A stretch of 64,000 nt of DNA from Nocardia suismassiliense (GCF_900269665.1 NZ_LT985361.1:80310-144309), one strand, 5' to 3'. Shown: positions 1 through 7,980, numbered from the stretch's first letter. Made by a program: numbers and translations. Notes: generated by a model from the letters alone, not told the origin.

Positions 1-569
1 CCGCCCCACTCCGGCTTCTCGGCGTGCTGCGGCGGCACCCAGCCCGGCGCCTGCAGGCGCATCAGGTTGGTCGTCAGGTAGTTGGTGATAATGGTGCGCA
101 CCGGGCCGAACTGGATCATGTGCCGCGGGAACTGCGCCAGAATCGGCGCGAAAGGGCTTGCCCAGCAACAGATCGTCGAGATGTGGTTCCAGCAGTGGAT
201 GGCCTCGATGTCGACGGTCTCGACGCCGTACTCGTCCCGGACGATCGAGGCCTTGGTGATGTAACCATCCCAGCGGAATCCCTTGGTGTTCACCGTGATC
301 GGGATGGTGGCGTCTTCGTGGTCTTTATTGTTGAAGAGGTGGTCGAAGTGCACCATGTCGCGCGGGCAGATCATCTTGAGTCCGCCGGGTGCGTTGCGCG
401 GGTAGGTGAACTCCAGCGAGAGGTAGCTGTGCTCCTCGCCGACCTCCTGCATCCATTTGTCCCAATAGCGCACCAGGACATCAGGATCGCGTAGCTGCTC
501 CTGTTCGTCTTTGTACGCCTTGTCCATGCGCAGGGCTTCGTCCTGCGGGTCCCAGGCAGGCATGCTCAT
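1..569 (-). CDS. Phage minor tail protein, siphovirus Gp37-like (partial)
   Basis: The minus-strand frame is open from the ATG at 569 to the left window edge, so the C-terminus is missing (189 codons visible). It begins MSMPAWDPQDEALRMD and contains SLEFTYPRNAPGG and VRDEYGVETVDIEAIHCWNH, a pattern I associate with the ReqiPepy6 Gp37-like minor tail family of actinobacterial siphophages, which form baseplate or tail-tip parts. The start overlaps the stop of the upstream tail gene (TGATG), indicating translational coupling in one tail operon. A second ATG lies two codons later at 563. Family assignment is from motif memory; placement in the tail operon is seen directly. Confidence 0.7.
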   Translation of the reverse strand, partial: MSMPAWDPQDEALRMDKAYKDEQEQLRDPDVLVRYWDKWMQEVGEEHSYLSLEFTYPRNAPGGLKMICPRDMVHFDHLFNNKDHEDATIPITVNTKGFRWDGYITKASIVRDEYGVETVDIEAIHCWNHISTICCWASPFAPILAQFPRHMIQFGPVRTIITNYLTTNLMRLQAPGWVPPQHAEKPEWG

Positions 570-1465
570 CAGAACGGCCTCGACGATCGCGGCGTGACCG
601 AGACGACCAGGCTGGACTGCAGATTGCCGCCGTCGACCTGGACGATGATGTCGGTGGCGCTCCATGGCGGCAGCGCGGCGAGCCAGCGGCGACCGGCCAA
701 CTGGCCCCAGACATTCTGCGGCGTCGTCGAATTCCCCGAGTACAGGCGAGCGGTGCGATGCCGAGGATGCGTATCGATCCGCAGGGTCTGTGCGGCGGTG
801 AGCCGAGGCGTGTGCACCAACCGCGGGGTCGCACCTCCCGTCGGATCCAGAATCGCCCAGCGGCCGGGACCATTCATGGTGTACCGCGGCCAGGCAGGCT
901 GGTCGGCGGCGTTGCGTGCCCGCACCTTGCCCTCGTTGAGGCCCGAGGTGTTGGTCCACACCGCGGTTTCGTCGAAATGTCGTTCCAGCGGATCCATCGC
1001 GGTCGCCGACATCTTGTACAGCGCAAAGGCATTGCGCGCCGGGTCGATCTCGCCGACGGCTTCAGGTGCGCTGTCGAGCTGCACCTGCTGGAACCGCCAG
1101 CCCTGATGACGGGTGAAAAACCCGATGGTGGACGGCTTGTCGGTGGACCAACCGCGGAACCAAGCATCGTGCACCGCGTAGAAATCCCGGACCGGATGCG
1201 CGCCAGTGCTTTTCGCGGACTGGGAGATCACCGCGATGAAGTCCCATTCCTTCTTGGCGCGGATCGAGCGCTGGAAGGTCGCGCCGTCCTGGCGCGCACC
1301 CTCGTTGACGAGCAATTGCACCGGGGCGAACATGTACCCGGTCTGGTTCGACAGCCGGACGCCTTCGCGTCCGGCATTCGAGCCGGACAGGTGCCACACC
1401 CGGCCGTTGACGTCCCACAGGACGATCTTCGTGTAATGGCTGTTGTCCAAAAGTTGGTGGGTCAT
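569..1465 (-). CDS. Phage minor tail protein
   Basis: 298 residues. The chosen start is the ATG at 1465, giving MTHQLLDNSHYTKIVLWDV; it overlaps the stop of the tape-measure candidate by ATGA, and longer upstream extensions only run through that gene. The protein resembles the minor tail protein that follows tape-measure genes in mycobacteriophages and rhodococcal phages, with a beta-rich composition, aromatic motifs such as VWHLSGSNAGREGV, and no membrane segment. It probably belongs to the distal tail or tail tip. Its order in the operon (tape measure, this gene, Gp37-like) is the usual siphovirus order. The exact structural role is inferred. Confidence 0.7.
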   Translation of the reverse strand: MTHQLLDNSHYTKIVLWDVNGRVWHLSGSNAGREGVRLSNQTGYMFAPVQLLVNEGARQDGATFQRSIRAKKEWDFIAVISQSAKSTGAHPVRDFYAVHDAWFRGWSTDKPSTIGFFTRHQGWRFQQVQLDSAPEAVGEIDPARNAFALYKMSATAMDPLERHFDETAVWTNTSGLNEGKVRARNAADQPAWPRYTMNGPGRWAILDPTGGATPRLVHTPRLTAAQTLRIDTHPRHRTARLYSGNSTTPQNVWGQLAGRRWLAALPPWSATDIIVQVDGGNLQSSLVVSVTPRSSRPF

Positions 1466-3945
1466 CGGCCGAGCCCTCCTCCGCGTTGTTGCGCCACCGT
1501 GCGACGCCGGCGAACCCGCTCCACCGCGATGGCGGCGCTCTTGGGGTCCATGCCGTTGAAGTTGTAGATGTCTCCCCGGGCGGTGCGACCGCCCGGACCT
1601 TTGGCGAGATTGGTCAGGCCGAAACCGGTGCCGAGCTCCTCTTTCACGCCGCTGGCCACGATCTCGATAGGTTTGGTGATGAACTCCGCGGCGGTGCCCG
1701 CGACCATCGACCCGATCATCGAGCCGATCGCGGGAGCCAGCGCGCCCAGCGGGCCGAGGAACGGGGCGACCAAGGTGCCGGCGGCGGTACCGAGGGTGCT
1801 GCCGACAGTGGACGCCGCGCCCTTGATCGCGCCGGTGATACCGCCGACCAGGCCGTTCTGCTGGAGGCCGCTGATGCCGCCTTGCAAAGCGGCGAGCCCG
1901 ACCTGCTGATCGCGGGTCATCTGCGGCGTCGCACTCTGGGTGCCGGTGGGGTTCCAGTCGATACCGGTGTACTCCTTGACGACCGCGGCGATGCTCGACG
2001 ACCACTTGCCCTCGGGATCCACGCTCTTGTAGAGATCACCGAGCGCGTCACCCTGTTCGGCGCCGAATTGGGCGCCGGCCTCGATGATTGCGTTGCCGTT
2101 CGGGCCCACCAGCGGCGCGAGCACGGAAGCCGCGTCGCCACCGAGCTGACCGCCCGCGACATTGAGGAGATCCTTGAAGCTGCTCGTGTAGGGGTCGTAG
2201 ATCTCGTCGCTCAGTGCCAGCGACTGCGCACCGAATCCGGCCGCACCGACCGCAGGAGTTCCGCCGGTCGGTGCATCGGTCAGCGGCACATCGACACTCG
2301 ACGGGTCGCCGGACTGCCCGTTCTTGCTCGGGCGGTTGCGGACCAGGTACGAGCCGGTCGGTGAGGGGGTCGGGACGCCACCGTAGGTGTACGACCCGCC
2401 ACCGGAATACGAGGAACCCCCACCGGATGCGCCGGTGACACTCTCATCCGTCTGTTGCGGCACAAACGAATTCCCGCCGTCACCGCTGCCGTTTTCGCCG
2501 GTACCGACGCTGGTCGGCCCGCTGGCTCCGAGCCCGGATCCGCCTGACTCGCCGGACAATGTCATCGACGCGGACAGGCTGCCGCCGAACTTCGCACCGA
2601 TCAAACTGCCGAGCTGGGCACCGATCACCGGCGCCAACGCGCCGTCGGGCCCGAGTGCGGGCGCCAGCACCGAGCCCAATGCGGCACCGACCTGACTGCC
2701 CGCCTGGGTTGCCGCACCGACGATGCCGGTGGCCAAGGCGGTCGACAACGACCCCAAGGGGTTGAGGCCGCCGGTGCGCACCGCCGTGGACTGGCCGGCC
2801 TCGTTGCCGGTCGGCATATTCCCGATCGGCGCCTGGTACGCGCGGCCGAAGCCGAGCGCCCCGGGCGTCCCCTCGGACCGCACCCGCATGGCGGCCCCCA
2901 ACGGATTTGCTTCGCCGAGATCGGGCGAGTCCGAACGGGTCGCCGACTCCTGTGCCGGGGCGCCTGCCGCACCGCCGGAGCCGAGCACCGAGTTCAGTAC
3001 GCCGCCCGGCCCGAAGGCGGGCGCGACGATCGAACCCAGCGCGGCACCGGCGGCGCCGCCCGCATTGATGGCGGCATTCCCGATGCCGCCGAGGACATCG
3101 GCCACCATGCCGAACAGGCCGAAATCCTGTGGCCGGAAAGCGGCATCCGGGCTGGTCGGCGCGATGGGGTTGCGCAGCAGATCGCGCCACGACTGGGCCG
3201 CCGAGCCACCCGCGCCGACCAGACCGCCGTCGGCGAAACCGGGCAGCATGCCACCCAAATAGGCCGGCGACGGCACCCAACCGCCGTTGATCGCGGCCAG
3301 CAGCGGCAACGCATTCGACGTCGCCGCGGCATTGACCACGAACTCACCGGGCGACAACCGGGCAAGAACCTGGTCTTGCCGCGGCCCGCCCGGCCCGTGC
3401 ACCATGCCGCCGTTCGCGAAACGCTGCGGCGTGCGGCCTTCGACACCCGACCCGGGTACACCCGAATCGTCGCTGACCTCGTCGCCGGAGTCGTTGTCGC
3501 CGTGGCGATCTCGGGCCGGACCGGACAGCGTCGCCTTCGAGCTGACCCGAACGATCCTGGTCCGCGTCTTGGCGGCTTTGCCGTCCGGGTCGTAGCGGTT
3601 GAGCGCACCGGTCGCGACCCAGTTTGCGAAGAATTTCGGTACCGCGCCGAGGATTTCCTGGAAAGCCTGTGTCAGCGAACCGATTTGCACGGAATCACCG
3701 GTGATCCCGTTCGCCGACACCGACGAATCGCCGGCCACCAGGATCGGCTCGTCACCGGGCAGGGTGATCACCGAGGTGCCGGTGACCTTGCCGCCTTCCC
3801 AGACCGCCCCGCTCGGCAACGAGACCTTCTGCCCGGGGCCGGGCTGGCCGCTGTTGGACATGGCCAGGATGTCCGGCATCGCCATGACCGGCGGGCGCGC
3901 CGAAGGTCGCCTCGAGTCCGGCGGAGTCCGCACATCGGAGCTCAT
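1462..3945 (-). CDS. Putative tail tape-measure protein (short, repeat-rich)
   Basis: 827 residues from ATG 3945, which has GGAG seven bases upstream; an in-frame GTG at 3957 is also possible. It lies just downstream of the two chaperone frames, where siphophages place the tape measure. Residues around 180-270 carry sequence typical of tape-measure proteins (FANGGMVHGPGG, SPGEFVVNAAATSNALPLL, PGFADGGLVG). The rest is Gly/Ala/Ser/Pro-rich, without an obvious long coiled coil, and has four degenerate hydrophobic repeats of about 40 residues. If it is the ruler, the length would predict a tail of roughly 120 nm, using the usual 1.5 angstrom per residue. It could instead be a tail-associated protein that replaced the normal tape measure. 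Confidence 0.6.
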   Translation of the reverse strand: MSSDVRTPPDSRRPSARPPVMAMPDILAMSNSGQPGPGQKVSLPSGAVWEGGKVTGTSVITLPGDEPILVAGDSSVSANGITGDSVQIGSLTQAFQEILGAVPKFFANWVATGALNRYDPDGKAAKTRTRIVRVSSKATLSGPARDRHGDNDSGDEVSDDSGVPGSGVEGRTPQRFANGGMVHGPGGPRQDQVLARLSPGEFVVNAAATSNALPLLAAINGGWVPSPAYLGGMLPGFADGGLVGAGGSAAQSWRDLLRNPIAPTSPDAAFRPQDFGLFGMVADVLGGIGNAAINAGGAAGAALGSIVAPAFGPGGVLNSVLGSGGAAGAPAQESATRSDSPDLGEANPLGAAMRVRSEGTPGALGFGRAYQAPIGNMPTGNEAGQSTAVRTGGLNPLGSLSTALATGIVGAATQAGSQVGAALGSVLAPALGPDGALAPVIGAQLGSLIGAKFGGSLSASMTLSGESGGSGLGASGPTSVGTGENGSGDGGNSFVPQQTDESVTGASGGGSSYSGGGSYTYGGVPTPSPTGSYLVRNRPSKNGQSGDPSSVDVPLTDAPTGGTPAVGAAGFGAQSLALSDEIYDPYTSSFKDLLNVAGGQLGGDAASVLAPLVGPNGNAIIEAGAQFGAEQGDALGDLYKSVDPEGKWSSSIAAVVKEYTGIDWNPTGTQSATPQMTRDQQVGLAALQGGISGLQQNGLVGGITGAIKGAASTVGSTLGTAAGTLVAPFLGPLGALAPAIGSMIGSMVAGTAAEFITKPIEIVASGVKEELGTGFGLTNLAKGPGGRTARGDIYNFNGMDPKSAAIAVERVRRRRTVAQQRGGGLGR
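1690..3060 (-). repeat. Four degenerate Gly/Ala hydrophobic repeats in the tape-measure gene
   Basis: Four copies of a pattern resembling VGAALGSVLAPALGPDGAL followed by a Gly-rich tail (G-x3-G-x3-G) occur in the encoded protein. They lie near nucleotides 3060-2985, 2705-2580, 2165-2035 and 1815-1690. The core common to the copies is a short hydrophobic run, then AP, then two hydrophobic residues, then GP. Copies are diverged at DNA level, so this is a protein-level repeat and not a recent tandem duplication. Confidence 0.6.
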
Positions 3946-4004
3946 TTGTTTCTCCACATTCGCATCTACTTTCTCGGCCGTTTGCGCAGATCAACGCCCG
4001 CGGG

Positions 4005-4393
4005 CTAGTCCTCCCAGTTGAGGAACTCGTTCATCTCGTCGATCCCGGTGGCCGTGCCGATTCGTTCGCGCCCGGACTTCACGCCGGGGCGCGGCACGAG
4101 TTCCGGACGGTTGCGGCCGTTCCTGGCGTCGTCGGTTTTCGCCCAGACGAGCCAGCGCAGCGAATCGGTGATGTCGGCCAGCAGGAACTGGTCGAGCTGC
4201 CAGCGGTAACTCTCGGGATTCATCGCACGAAACAGCGCGGACTCGGCGGGTAGCCATCGGACGATCGCCTTCAGCTCACGCCAGCCGAGCACCTCGGTGC
4301 CGAGCTGACGCAACCGCAGGCCGAGCGTGATCAGGTCGTATTCGATAGCCTCGCAATGCTCTTCGAGAAGAGCATCGAGGCTTAGGATTCCCC
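4005..4393 (-). CDS. Tail assembly chaperone, frameshift-extended C-terminal part (DUF5361-like)
   Basis: This frame has no convincing start of its own. It is open upstream of the ATG at 4313 and reads LSLDALLEEHCEAIEYDLITLGLRLRQLG back to the 3' end of the upstream chaperone frame, which is typical of the C-terminal half of actinophage GT chaperones. A minus-strand GGGGGAA heptamer at 4394-4388 lies in the right register for a -1 shift from the upstream frame. The fused product would be about 222 residues. Such chaperones, made at a low ratio, coat the tape measure and recruit major tail protein. The frame relation and heptamer are seen; slippage is inferred from the known family mechanism. 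Confidence 0.75.
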
Positions 4394-4672
4394 CAGGTTG
4401 ACTCCCGAGTGGGTGCGCCAGGCATCCAGCAGCTCGTGGTAGGCGTCCGGATCCATCTCGTCCAGCACCGCGAGCGACTCGGCGGACAGAGTCAGCTCCA
4501 GCAGTGTGTACATCGCGTCGACGTCGCCGAGGCGGCGGATCCGGCGGATCAGGCCCGGCTTGAGATACGACAGGGACGGGAGATTCAATTCGGCATCGCC
4601 CACTTTGTAGACGAAGTCGTCTTTTACCTGAAGCGGGCGGTTGAGGGTGATGGGGGCTTTCGGGGAAGTCAT
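4382..4672 (-). CDS. Tail assembly chaperone (G-type, upstream frame)
   Basis: 96 residues from ATG 4672 (MTSPKAPITLNRPLQVKDD). The protein is acidic and small, with a helical C-terminus (ESLAVLDEMDPDAYHELLDAW). The last codons read N-L-G-E-S-stop over the GGGGGAA slippery heptamer, so ribosomes either end here (short form) or slip back one base into the 4005-4393 frame. This two-product design is near universal in siphoviruses between the major tail and tape-measure genes, which is exactly where this gene sits. Longer in-frame starts up to 4789 run through a hairpin and are unlikely. Confidence 0.8.
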   Translation of the reverse strand: MTSPKAPITLNRPLQVKDDFVYKVGDAELNLPSLSYLKPGLIRRIRRLGDVDAMYTLLELTLSAESLAVLDEMDPDAYHELLDAWRTHSGVNLGES

Positions 4673-4742
4673 TGGTTCGCAGACCCTTTCATGACATGTT
4701 TGTGCGCAGGTGATGGAAGATTTTTTGAAATGGGAAATAAGG

Positions 4743-4799
4743 GCCCAACGGTGGCGGGCGGGCCTGCGCATAGGTGTGAAACCCGCCACCGCTGGGGGC
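4743..4799 (-). terminator. Hairpin between major tail protein and chaperone genes
   Basis: An inverted repeat has arms GCCCAACGGTGGCGGG (4743-4758) and the near-complement at 4782-4799, around a 23-base loop. It lies immediately after the major tail protein stop. There is no strong U-tract on the minus strand, only a mixed CTTATTT run. It may act as partial termination or mRNA stabilisation, giving more major tail protein than downstream products. Confidence 0.5.
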
Positions 4800-4804
4800 T
4801 TTTA

Positions 4805-5389
4805 TCAGGCGGTCTTGATGCCGTCGTCGAGGTAGCGGTAAGCCTTGACCTGGGCGTCGTCCTTGAACGCCTCAATGGTGATGTTGAAGCCGGCCAGTTC
4901 CTTGGACACGAACTTGCGCTCCTGAACCTGCGAGATCGAGGCATTCGGCAGCACGATGCGCATCTTCTTGTTCTCGCTCAGCATGTCGAACACCCATGCG
5001 CGACGCGGCAGCACCGAGCCGGTCTCCTTGATCGCGTACTGCTTGCCCGAGGTGGCCGACGCCGCAGTGGGGACGACATTGCCGTCGCCGAACACCTGGG
5101 TGAGGACATCCTCGTCCCACACCGCGTACAAGGTGAGGCCGAAGCGGACCGAGTGCTCGGTCTGCAGGTTGGCGATGATGTCGGCGTTCCAGTCCTTGAC
5201 CTGCTCGATCTTGCGCTCGCCCTTGGACTCGATGCCGTCCTCCGAGACGTAGCCGAGGGCCTTGAACGCGTCGACCGGCTTGACGCTCGCGCCGACCGGC
5301 AGCAGAGTGCCGATCGGGGCGACCAGCACACCGCCGGAAACAGTGACCGGAGCACCGGTACCGATGTACTTGCTAGAAGGCAAAGCCAT
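4805..5389 (-). CDS. Phage major tail (tube) protein
   Basis: 194 residues from ATG 5389, with GGGAGA upstream. The sequence has the pattern of actinophage tail-tube proteins: N-terminal KYIGTGAPVTVSGGVLVAPIGT, then FKALGYVSEDGIE, an internal KIEQVKDWNADIIANLQTE, and a beta-rich C-terminus. It would polymerise into the non-contractile tail tube. The next genes in the direction of transcription are the chaperones and tape-measure candidate, as in siphoviruses. Contractile sheath genes are absent nearby, so the tail would be flexible and non-contractile. Confidence 0.8.
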   Translation of the reverse strand: MALPSSKYIGTGAPVTVSGGVLVAPIGTLLPVGASVKPVDAFKALGYVSEDGIESKGERKIEQVKDWNADIIANLQTEHSVRFGLTLYAVWDEDVLTQVFGDGNVVPTAASATSGKQYAIKETGSVLPRRAWVFDMLSENKKMRIVLPNASISQVQERKFVSKELAGFNITIEAFKDDAQVKAYRYLDDGIKTA

Positions 5390-5543
5390 TGTGATTCTCC
5401 CTTGGGATTGTTGCGCAGGCCCATGGGATTTCGGTATTCAGTTGTGGCTCCCATGAGGGGGAGTCAGGCGAGGGCTACGCCTCGCACGTTTGATGTCCGC
5501 ACGACCGCGTTCCCCCGATAGAGAGAGGCGGGCGGCGTTCCCG

Positions 5544-5945
5544 TCAGTAGACCTGGGTAGCGGGACGATCATCGGAGACTGCGAAACCGCCCCAATCGAC
5601 GATCTCGTAACCGCCGCTACTGCCGGCATACCCTGCAAGCACCGAGACAAGTAGCTGCTTCACGGTCTTCTCGCCCCAGGTATCCCGGTGGACAAGTTGA
5701 TGACCGCGCCTGTCGTCGTCGCGGTGCACGTAACTGAGCACGCAGTAGGGCGAATAGAATCTCGCCTCCATCTGCGAGAACACGAAGTCTTCTCCCGGTA
5801 TCGTCGGGTGAATATCGAAGATAAATGCATTGGGCCAGCCGTTTGCGTTGACGATCCGAACCAACCGCGCATACCGGAATGGCTCGGCAATCCACTTCAC
5901 CAGCAGGGTTTCATCCTTCTTGAGGCTGATCTCTCGCTGTGTCAC
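5544..5945 (-). CDS. Phage protein of unknown function in the tail module
   Basis: 133 residues from GTG 5945 with AAGGAG upstream. There is no recognisable domain and no membrane segment; the protein is beta-rich and aromatic (WGEKTVKQLLVSVLAGYAG near the C-terminus). It lies between the putative tail terminator and the major tail protein, a position sometimes taken by a second tail completion protein or a small accessory protein. The 154 bp before the major tail gene hold no further gene. Function not assigned. Confidence 0.65.
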   Translation of the reverse strand: MTQREISLKKDETLLVKWIAEPFRYARLVRIVNANGWPNAFIFDIHPTIPGEDFVFSQMEARFYSPYCVLSYVHRDDDRRGHQLVHRDTWGEKTVKQLLVSVLAGYAGSSGGYEIVDWGGFAVSDDRPATQVY

Positions 5946-5994
5946 TGCTATCTCTCCTTGTTCAGGCGACCAGTTGTGTTGGCGTACAAGGTGT

Positions 5995-6429
5995 TCAGGC
6001 CGCTTTGCCGCGTACGATCAAATCGGCGACGATGGTGTGTCGCGGGGCGGCCGTCGCCGGATCGGTGTCGTTCTCGAGGCCGACATCTTCGATGTAGTCG
6101 CACCACACGGTGCCGAGGTAGCCCGGCGCAGCAGCCGAGAGGATGGCGCGGACAAGCCCGGCCAAAGCGGCTGCGGCACCGGCATCATCGGTGCATTCGA
6201 GGACAACGCGTGGCCGATCCAGAATCAGGTTCGGACCGCGGCGACCCTCTCGATCTTCGATGTCCTGTCGCAGGATTCGATCGTTCCGCTTGACCCGCAC
6301 CATCCGCGCCGGCCGTGGCTCCGGAATCCGGGTGACCACCTTCGCGGTGTCGGAAACTGCGGTGAGTTGCGCGGTCAGGTAATCGACCAGAGTCTTCTCG
6401 ATGTCGGGGTACACGATTCGTTCGGTCAT
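5995..6429 (-). CDS. Putative tail terminator protein
   Basis: 144 residues from ATG 6429, with AAAGGGTGG upstream. The layout (TERIVYPDIEKTLVDYLTAQL, then beta strands around RMVRVKRNDR and RPRVVLECTDD, then a helix AAALAGLVRAILSAAAPGYLG) resembles the small alpha/beta tail-terminator proteins that cap the head end of siphovirus tails. Its place upstream of the major tail protein fits. In an intact phage, head and connector genes would follow further upstream, but none is recognisable here. Assignment is by size, composition and position. Confidence 0.5.
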   Translation of the reverse strand: MTERIVYPDIEKTLVDYLTAQLTAVSDTAKVVTRIPEPRPARMVRVKRNDRILRQDIEDREGRRGPNLILDRPRVVLECTDDAGAAAALAGLVRAILSAAAPGYLGTVWCDYIEDVGLENDTDPATAAPRHTIVADLIVRGKAA

Positions 6430-6450
6430 CGCGCTACCACCCTTTCGTGG

Positions 6451-7059
6451 CTATGGCTCTTGCCGGGCTTGCTCGATCCGCTGACGCAGTTGATCGACGA
6501 CTCCCGCATAGGCTTCGGTCTTGGTCGCGGCCTCGAAGGACAGGCCGCGGGGATGGACGGCGTACCAGCGGCCGTCGTCGGTTTGGCTGACCTGGATGTC
6601 GTCGAGGTCGTAGAACGACTCGGGGTCCGGTACCGGCCACTCGCCGTTCTCGTCCTTGGTGACGTGCAGGCCGGTATCGAACGCACCGGGCGCGCCACCG
6701 GGGGTAGCGGTCCAGCGGATCTCCTCCAGCTCGGGATGCACTCGCACACCGCGCTTTACGAGATACTCGGCGACGCGCGTCGCCTGCTTGATGCCGGTCA
6801 CCGTCGGCTCCGCCGTCTTGGGCGACTGCTTGCTCCGCCATTCGGGCAGGTGGATCACCGACAGTTCCTCGGCCAGCGCCTTCACCTGTGGATCCAGCTC
6901 CGCGGTGTCCGCGGACTCGGCGAGCTTCCCGCTGAGAGCCTGCTGGATGAACGCCAGGAACTCCGGCGTCACCAGCTGTCCGGCATCGGTGCGCACGTAC
7001 TCCGGCGGTGGCTGATGGTTGGCGAACTGGATGGACTCGACAATTTTCTTGTCAGACAA
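6451..7059 (-). CDS. Phage protein of unknown function, first gene of the tail operon
   Basis: 202 residues from a TTG at 7059, chosen because AGGGGA lies upstream and because the alternative ATG at 7140 sits inside a terminator hairpin. The N-terminal third is helical (KIVESIQFANHQPPPEYV). The C-terminal part contains DDGRWYAVHPRGLSFEAATKTEA, reminiscent of small antitoxin-like or tail-accessory folds, but I do not recognise the family. It starts 21 bp upstream of the putative tail terminator gene and is probably cotranscribed with it. Nothing in it looks like a capsid, portal or protease. Confidence 0.6.
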   Translation of the reverse strand: MSDKKIVESIQFANHQPPPEYVRTDAGQLVTPEFLAFIQQALSGKLAESADTAELDPQVKALAEELSVIHLPEWRSKQSPKTAEPTVTGIKQATRVAEYLVKRGVRVHPELEEIRWTATPGGAPGAFDTGLHVTKDENGEWPVPDPESFYDLDDIQVSQTDDGRWYAVHPRGLSFEAATKTEAYAGVVDQLRQRIEQARQEP

Positions 7060-7101
7060 TGTGTTACGTCCCCTGATCTGAACTCGGTGGATGCTGGGCA
7101 T

Positions 7102-7134
7102 GAAAAAGCCCAGTCCCGACCAGGGATTGGGCTT
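7102..7134 (-). terminator. Rho-independent terminator upstream of the tail operon
   Basis: On the minus strand, arms AAGCCCAATCCC and GGGACTGGGCTT (7134-7123 and 7117-7106, one G-U pair, 5-base loop) are followed directly by TTTTT (7107-7103). It closes the 25-residue ORF transcript and separates the regulatory block from the tail operon, which must then have its own promoter or be read through by antitermination. Confidence 0.7.
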
Positions 7135-7171
7135 GGGCATAGACGGCGGGCGGACCTCGCCGCGCTCGGGT

Positions 7172-7249
7172 TTACAGACCCAGGAGCGGGCGGATCAGGG
7201 GCGCCAGGTGGCAGGCCAGGGTAATCAGGTCGAGGACGACGGTGAGCAT
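7172..7249 (-). CDS. 25-residue hydrophobic micro-ORF
   Basis: ATG 7249 to TAA 7172 encodes MLTVVLDLITLACHLAPLI plus RPLLGL. An AGGAGGTGA sequence, a near-perfect Shine-Dalgarno, ends a few bases upstream. The peptide is mostly hydrophobic with one Asp, one Cys, one His and one Arg, consistent with a single membrane helix. It lies between the 65-residue phage protein and a rho-independent terminator. Possible roles are a small holin-like or membrane peptide, or a leader peptide for the tail operon. I know no named family that matches. Confidence 0.5.
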   Translation of the reverse strand: MLTVVLDLITLACHLAPLIRPLLGL

Positions 7250-7272
7250 CGATTCACCTCCTCTCGAGAGGG

Positions 7273-7470
7273 TCAATAACGCCGGGACGAGTCCGGCACG
7301 ATGCGACCTGCTTCGACCAAGGTGTTGAAGGCCAACGCTTTTCGACGGCAGTGGTCGACGGAGCAGGCGCGGTGGACGCGCATCGACTCGTGAGCCTGGG
7401 CGATGGTGAGCGGGGCCGCCGGGGTGGCGTGGTCGGCCAGTTCGAGCAGCTCCAGGACGGTGTTGTCCAT
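7273..7470 (-). CDS. Small phage protein with HxxC-type motif
   Basis: 65 residues from ATG 7470 (MDNTVLELLELADHATPAAPL). The centre has CSVDHCRRKALAFNTLVEAGRI, a short sequence common in small proteins of Nocardia and Rhodococcus phages, where Cys and His may bind metal or the region may form a DNA-binding helix pair. It ends 23 bp before the 25-residue ORF, probably in the same transcript. Function unknown. Confidence 0.6.
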   Translation of the reverse strand: MDNTVLELLELADHATPAAPLTIAQAHESMRVHRACSVDHCRRKALAFNTLVEAGRIVPDSSRRY

Positions 7471-7536
7471 GTCAGACCTCGGTTGTCGAAAAGGTTCGGG
7501 CTCCGGCGGGTTCACCGTGCCATGTGAGACGTTTGA

Positions 7537-7574
7537 GCCCCACCCCCGATCAGGGGGTGTACCGGGGGTGGGGC
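7537..7574. repeat. Perfect 11-bp inverted repeat
   Basis: GCCCCACCCCC (7537-7547) and GGGGGTGGGGC (7564-7574) are perfect complements around a 16-base loop that itself contains GGGGG. There is no T-run on either side, so a simple terminator is unlikely. It could be an RNA structure in the transcript leading to the 7470 gene, or a protein site. Confidence 0.55.
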
Positions 7575-7944
7575 GAAACGCCCCGGTCGCATCTGCACGT
7601 CTGCAACCGCGAGAAAGGGGTCAGCGGGAGACAGGAGCGGAAACCGGGGCGGGTATGTGGCAGGCTCGCGCCCGCTTGTCATCGATCTCGAAGAGGTTTC
7701 GGGGGCATGCCACATGCATTCGCTACGCCGGCCACACAGGGGGCCGTAATAGCGGAACGTGAAAGTGATTGGTAGTACGAGAGTTTCCCGGAGAAGTTCG
7801 GGATGAGGGCGCAGCTGTGGCGCTGCACAAAGCTTCACCTAAAGCGCGGAAGATGTCAACCCCCGAATACAGAATTGCATGAAAAACGCAGGTAGATGGC
7901 TACTTTCGAGCGTCCACCCGAGAGCATCGATTGCCCATAAAACG

Positions 7945-7980
7945 CCGATTGCCCCACCTCCTGCGAGGTGGGGCAATCGG
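7945..7980 (-). terminator. Strong terminator after the secreted-protein gene
   Basis: CCGATTGCCCCACCTC (7945-7960) and its exact complement (7965-7980) form a 16-bp stem with a CTGC loop. On the minus strand the stem is followed by GTTTTAT, so it should end transcription of the gene at 8001-8204. The spacing from that stop codon is 20 bp. Confidence 0.75.

Noticed and set aside
24..494. 156-codon plus-strand open frame at the left edge
   Set aside because: It is the antisense shadow of the Gp37-like tail gene, whose minus-strand frame has clear protein character and coupling to the next gene.
6451..7140. Longer start (ATG 7140) for the first tail-operon gene
   Set aside because: The ATG lies within the terminator hairpin and the intervening residues are not protein-like; TTG 7059 has a Shine-Dalgarno.
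7512..7838. 108-codon minus-strand open frame
   Set aside because: No Shine-Dalgarno, poor composition, and it covers a strong inverted repeat.
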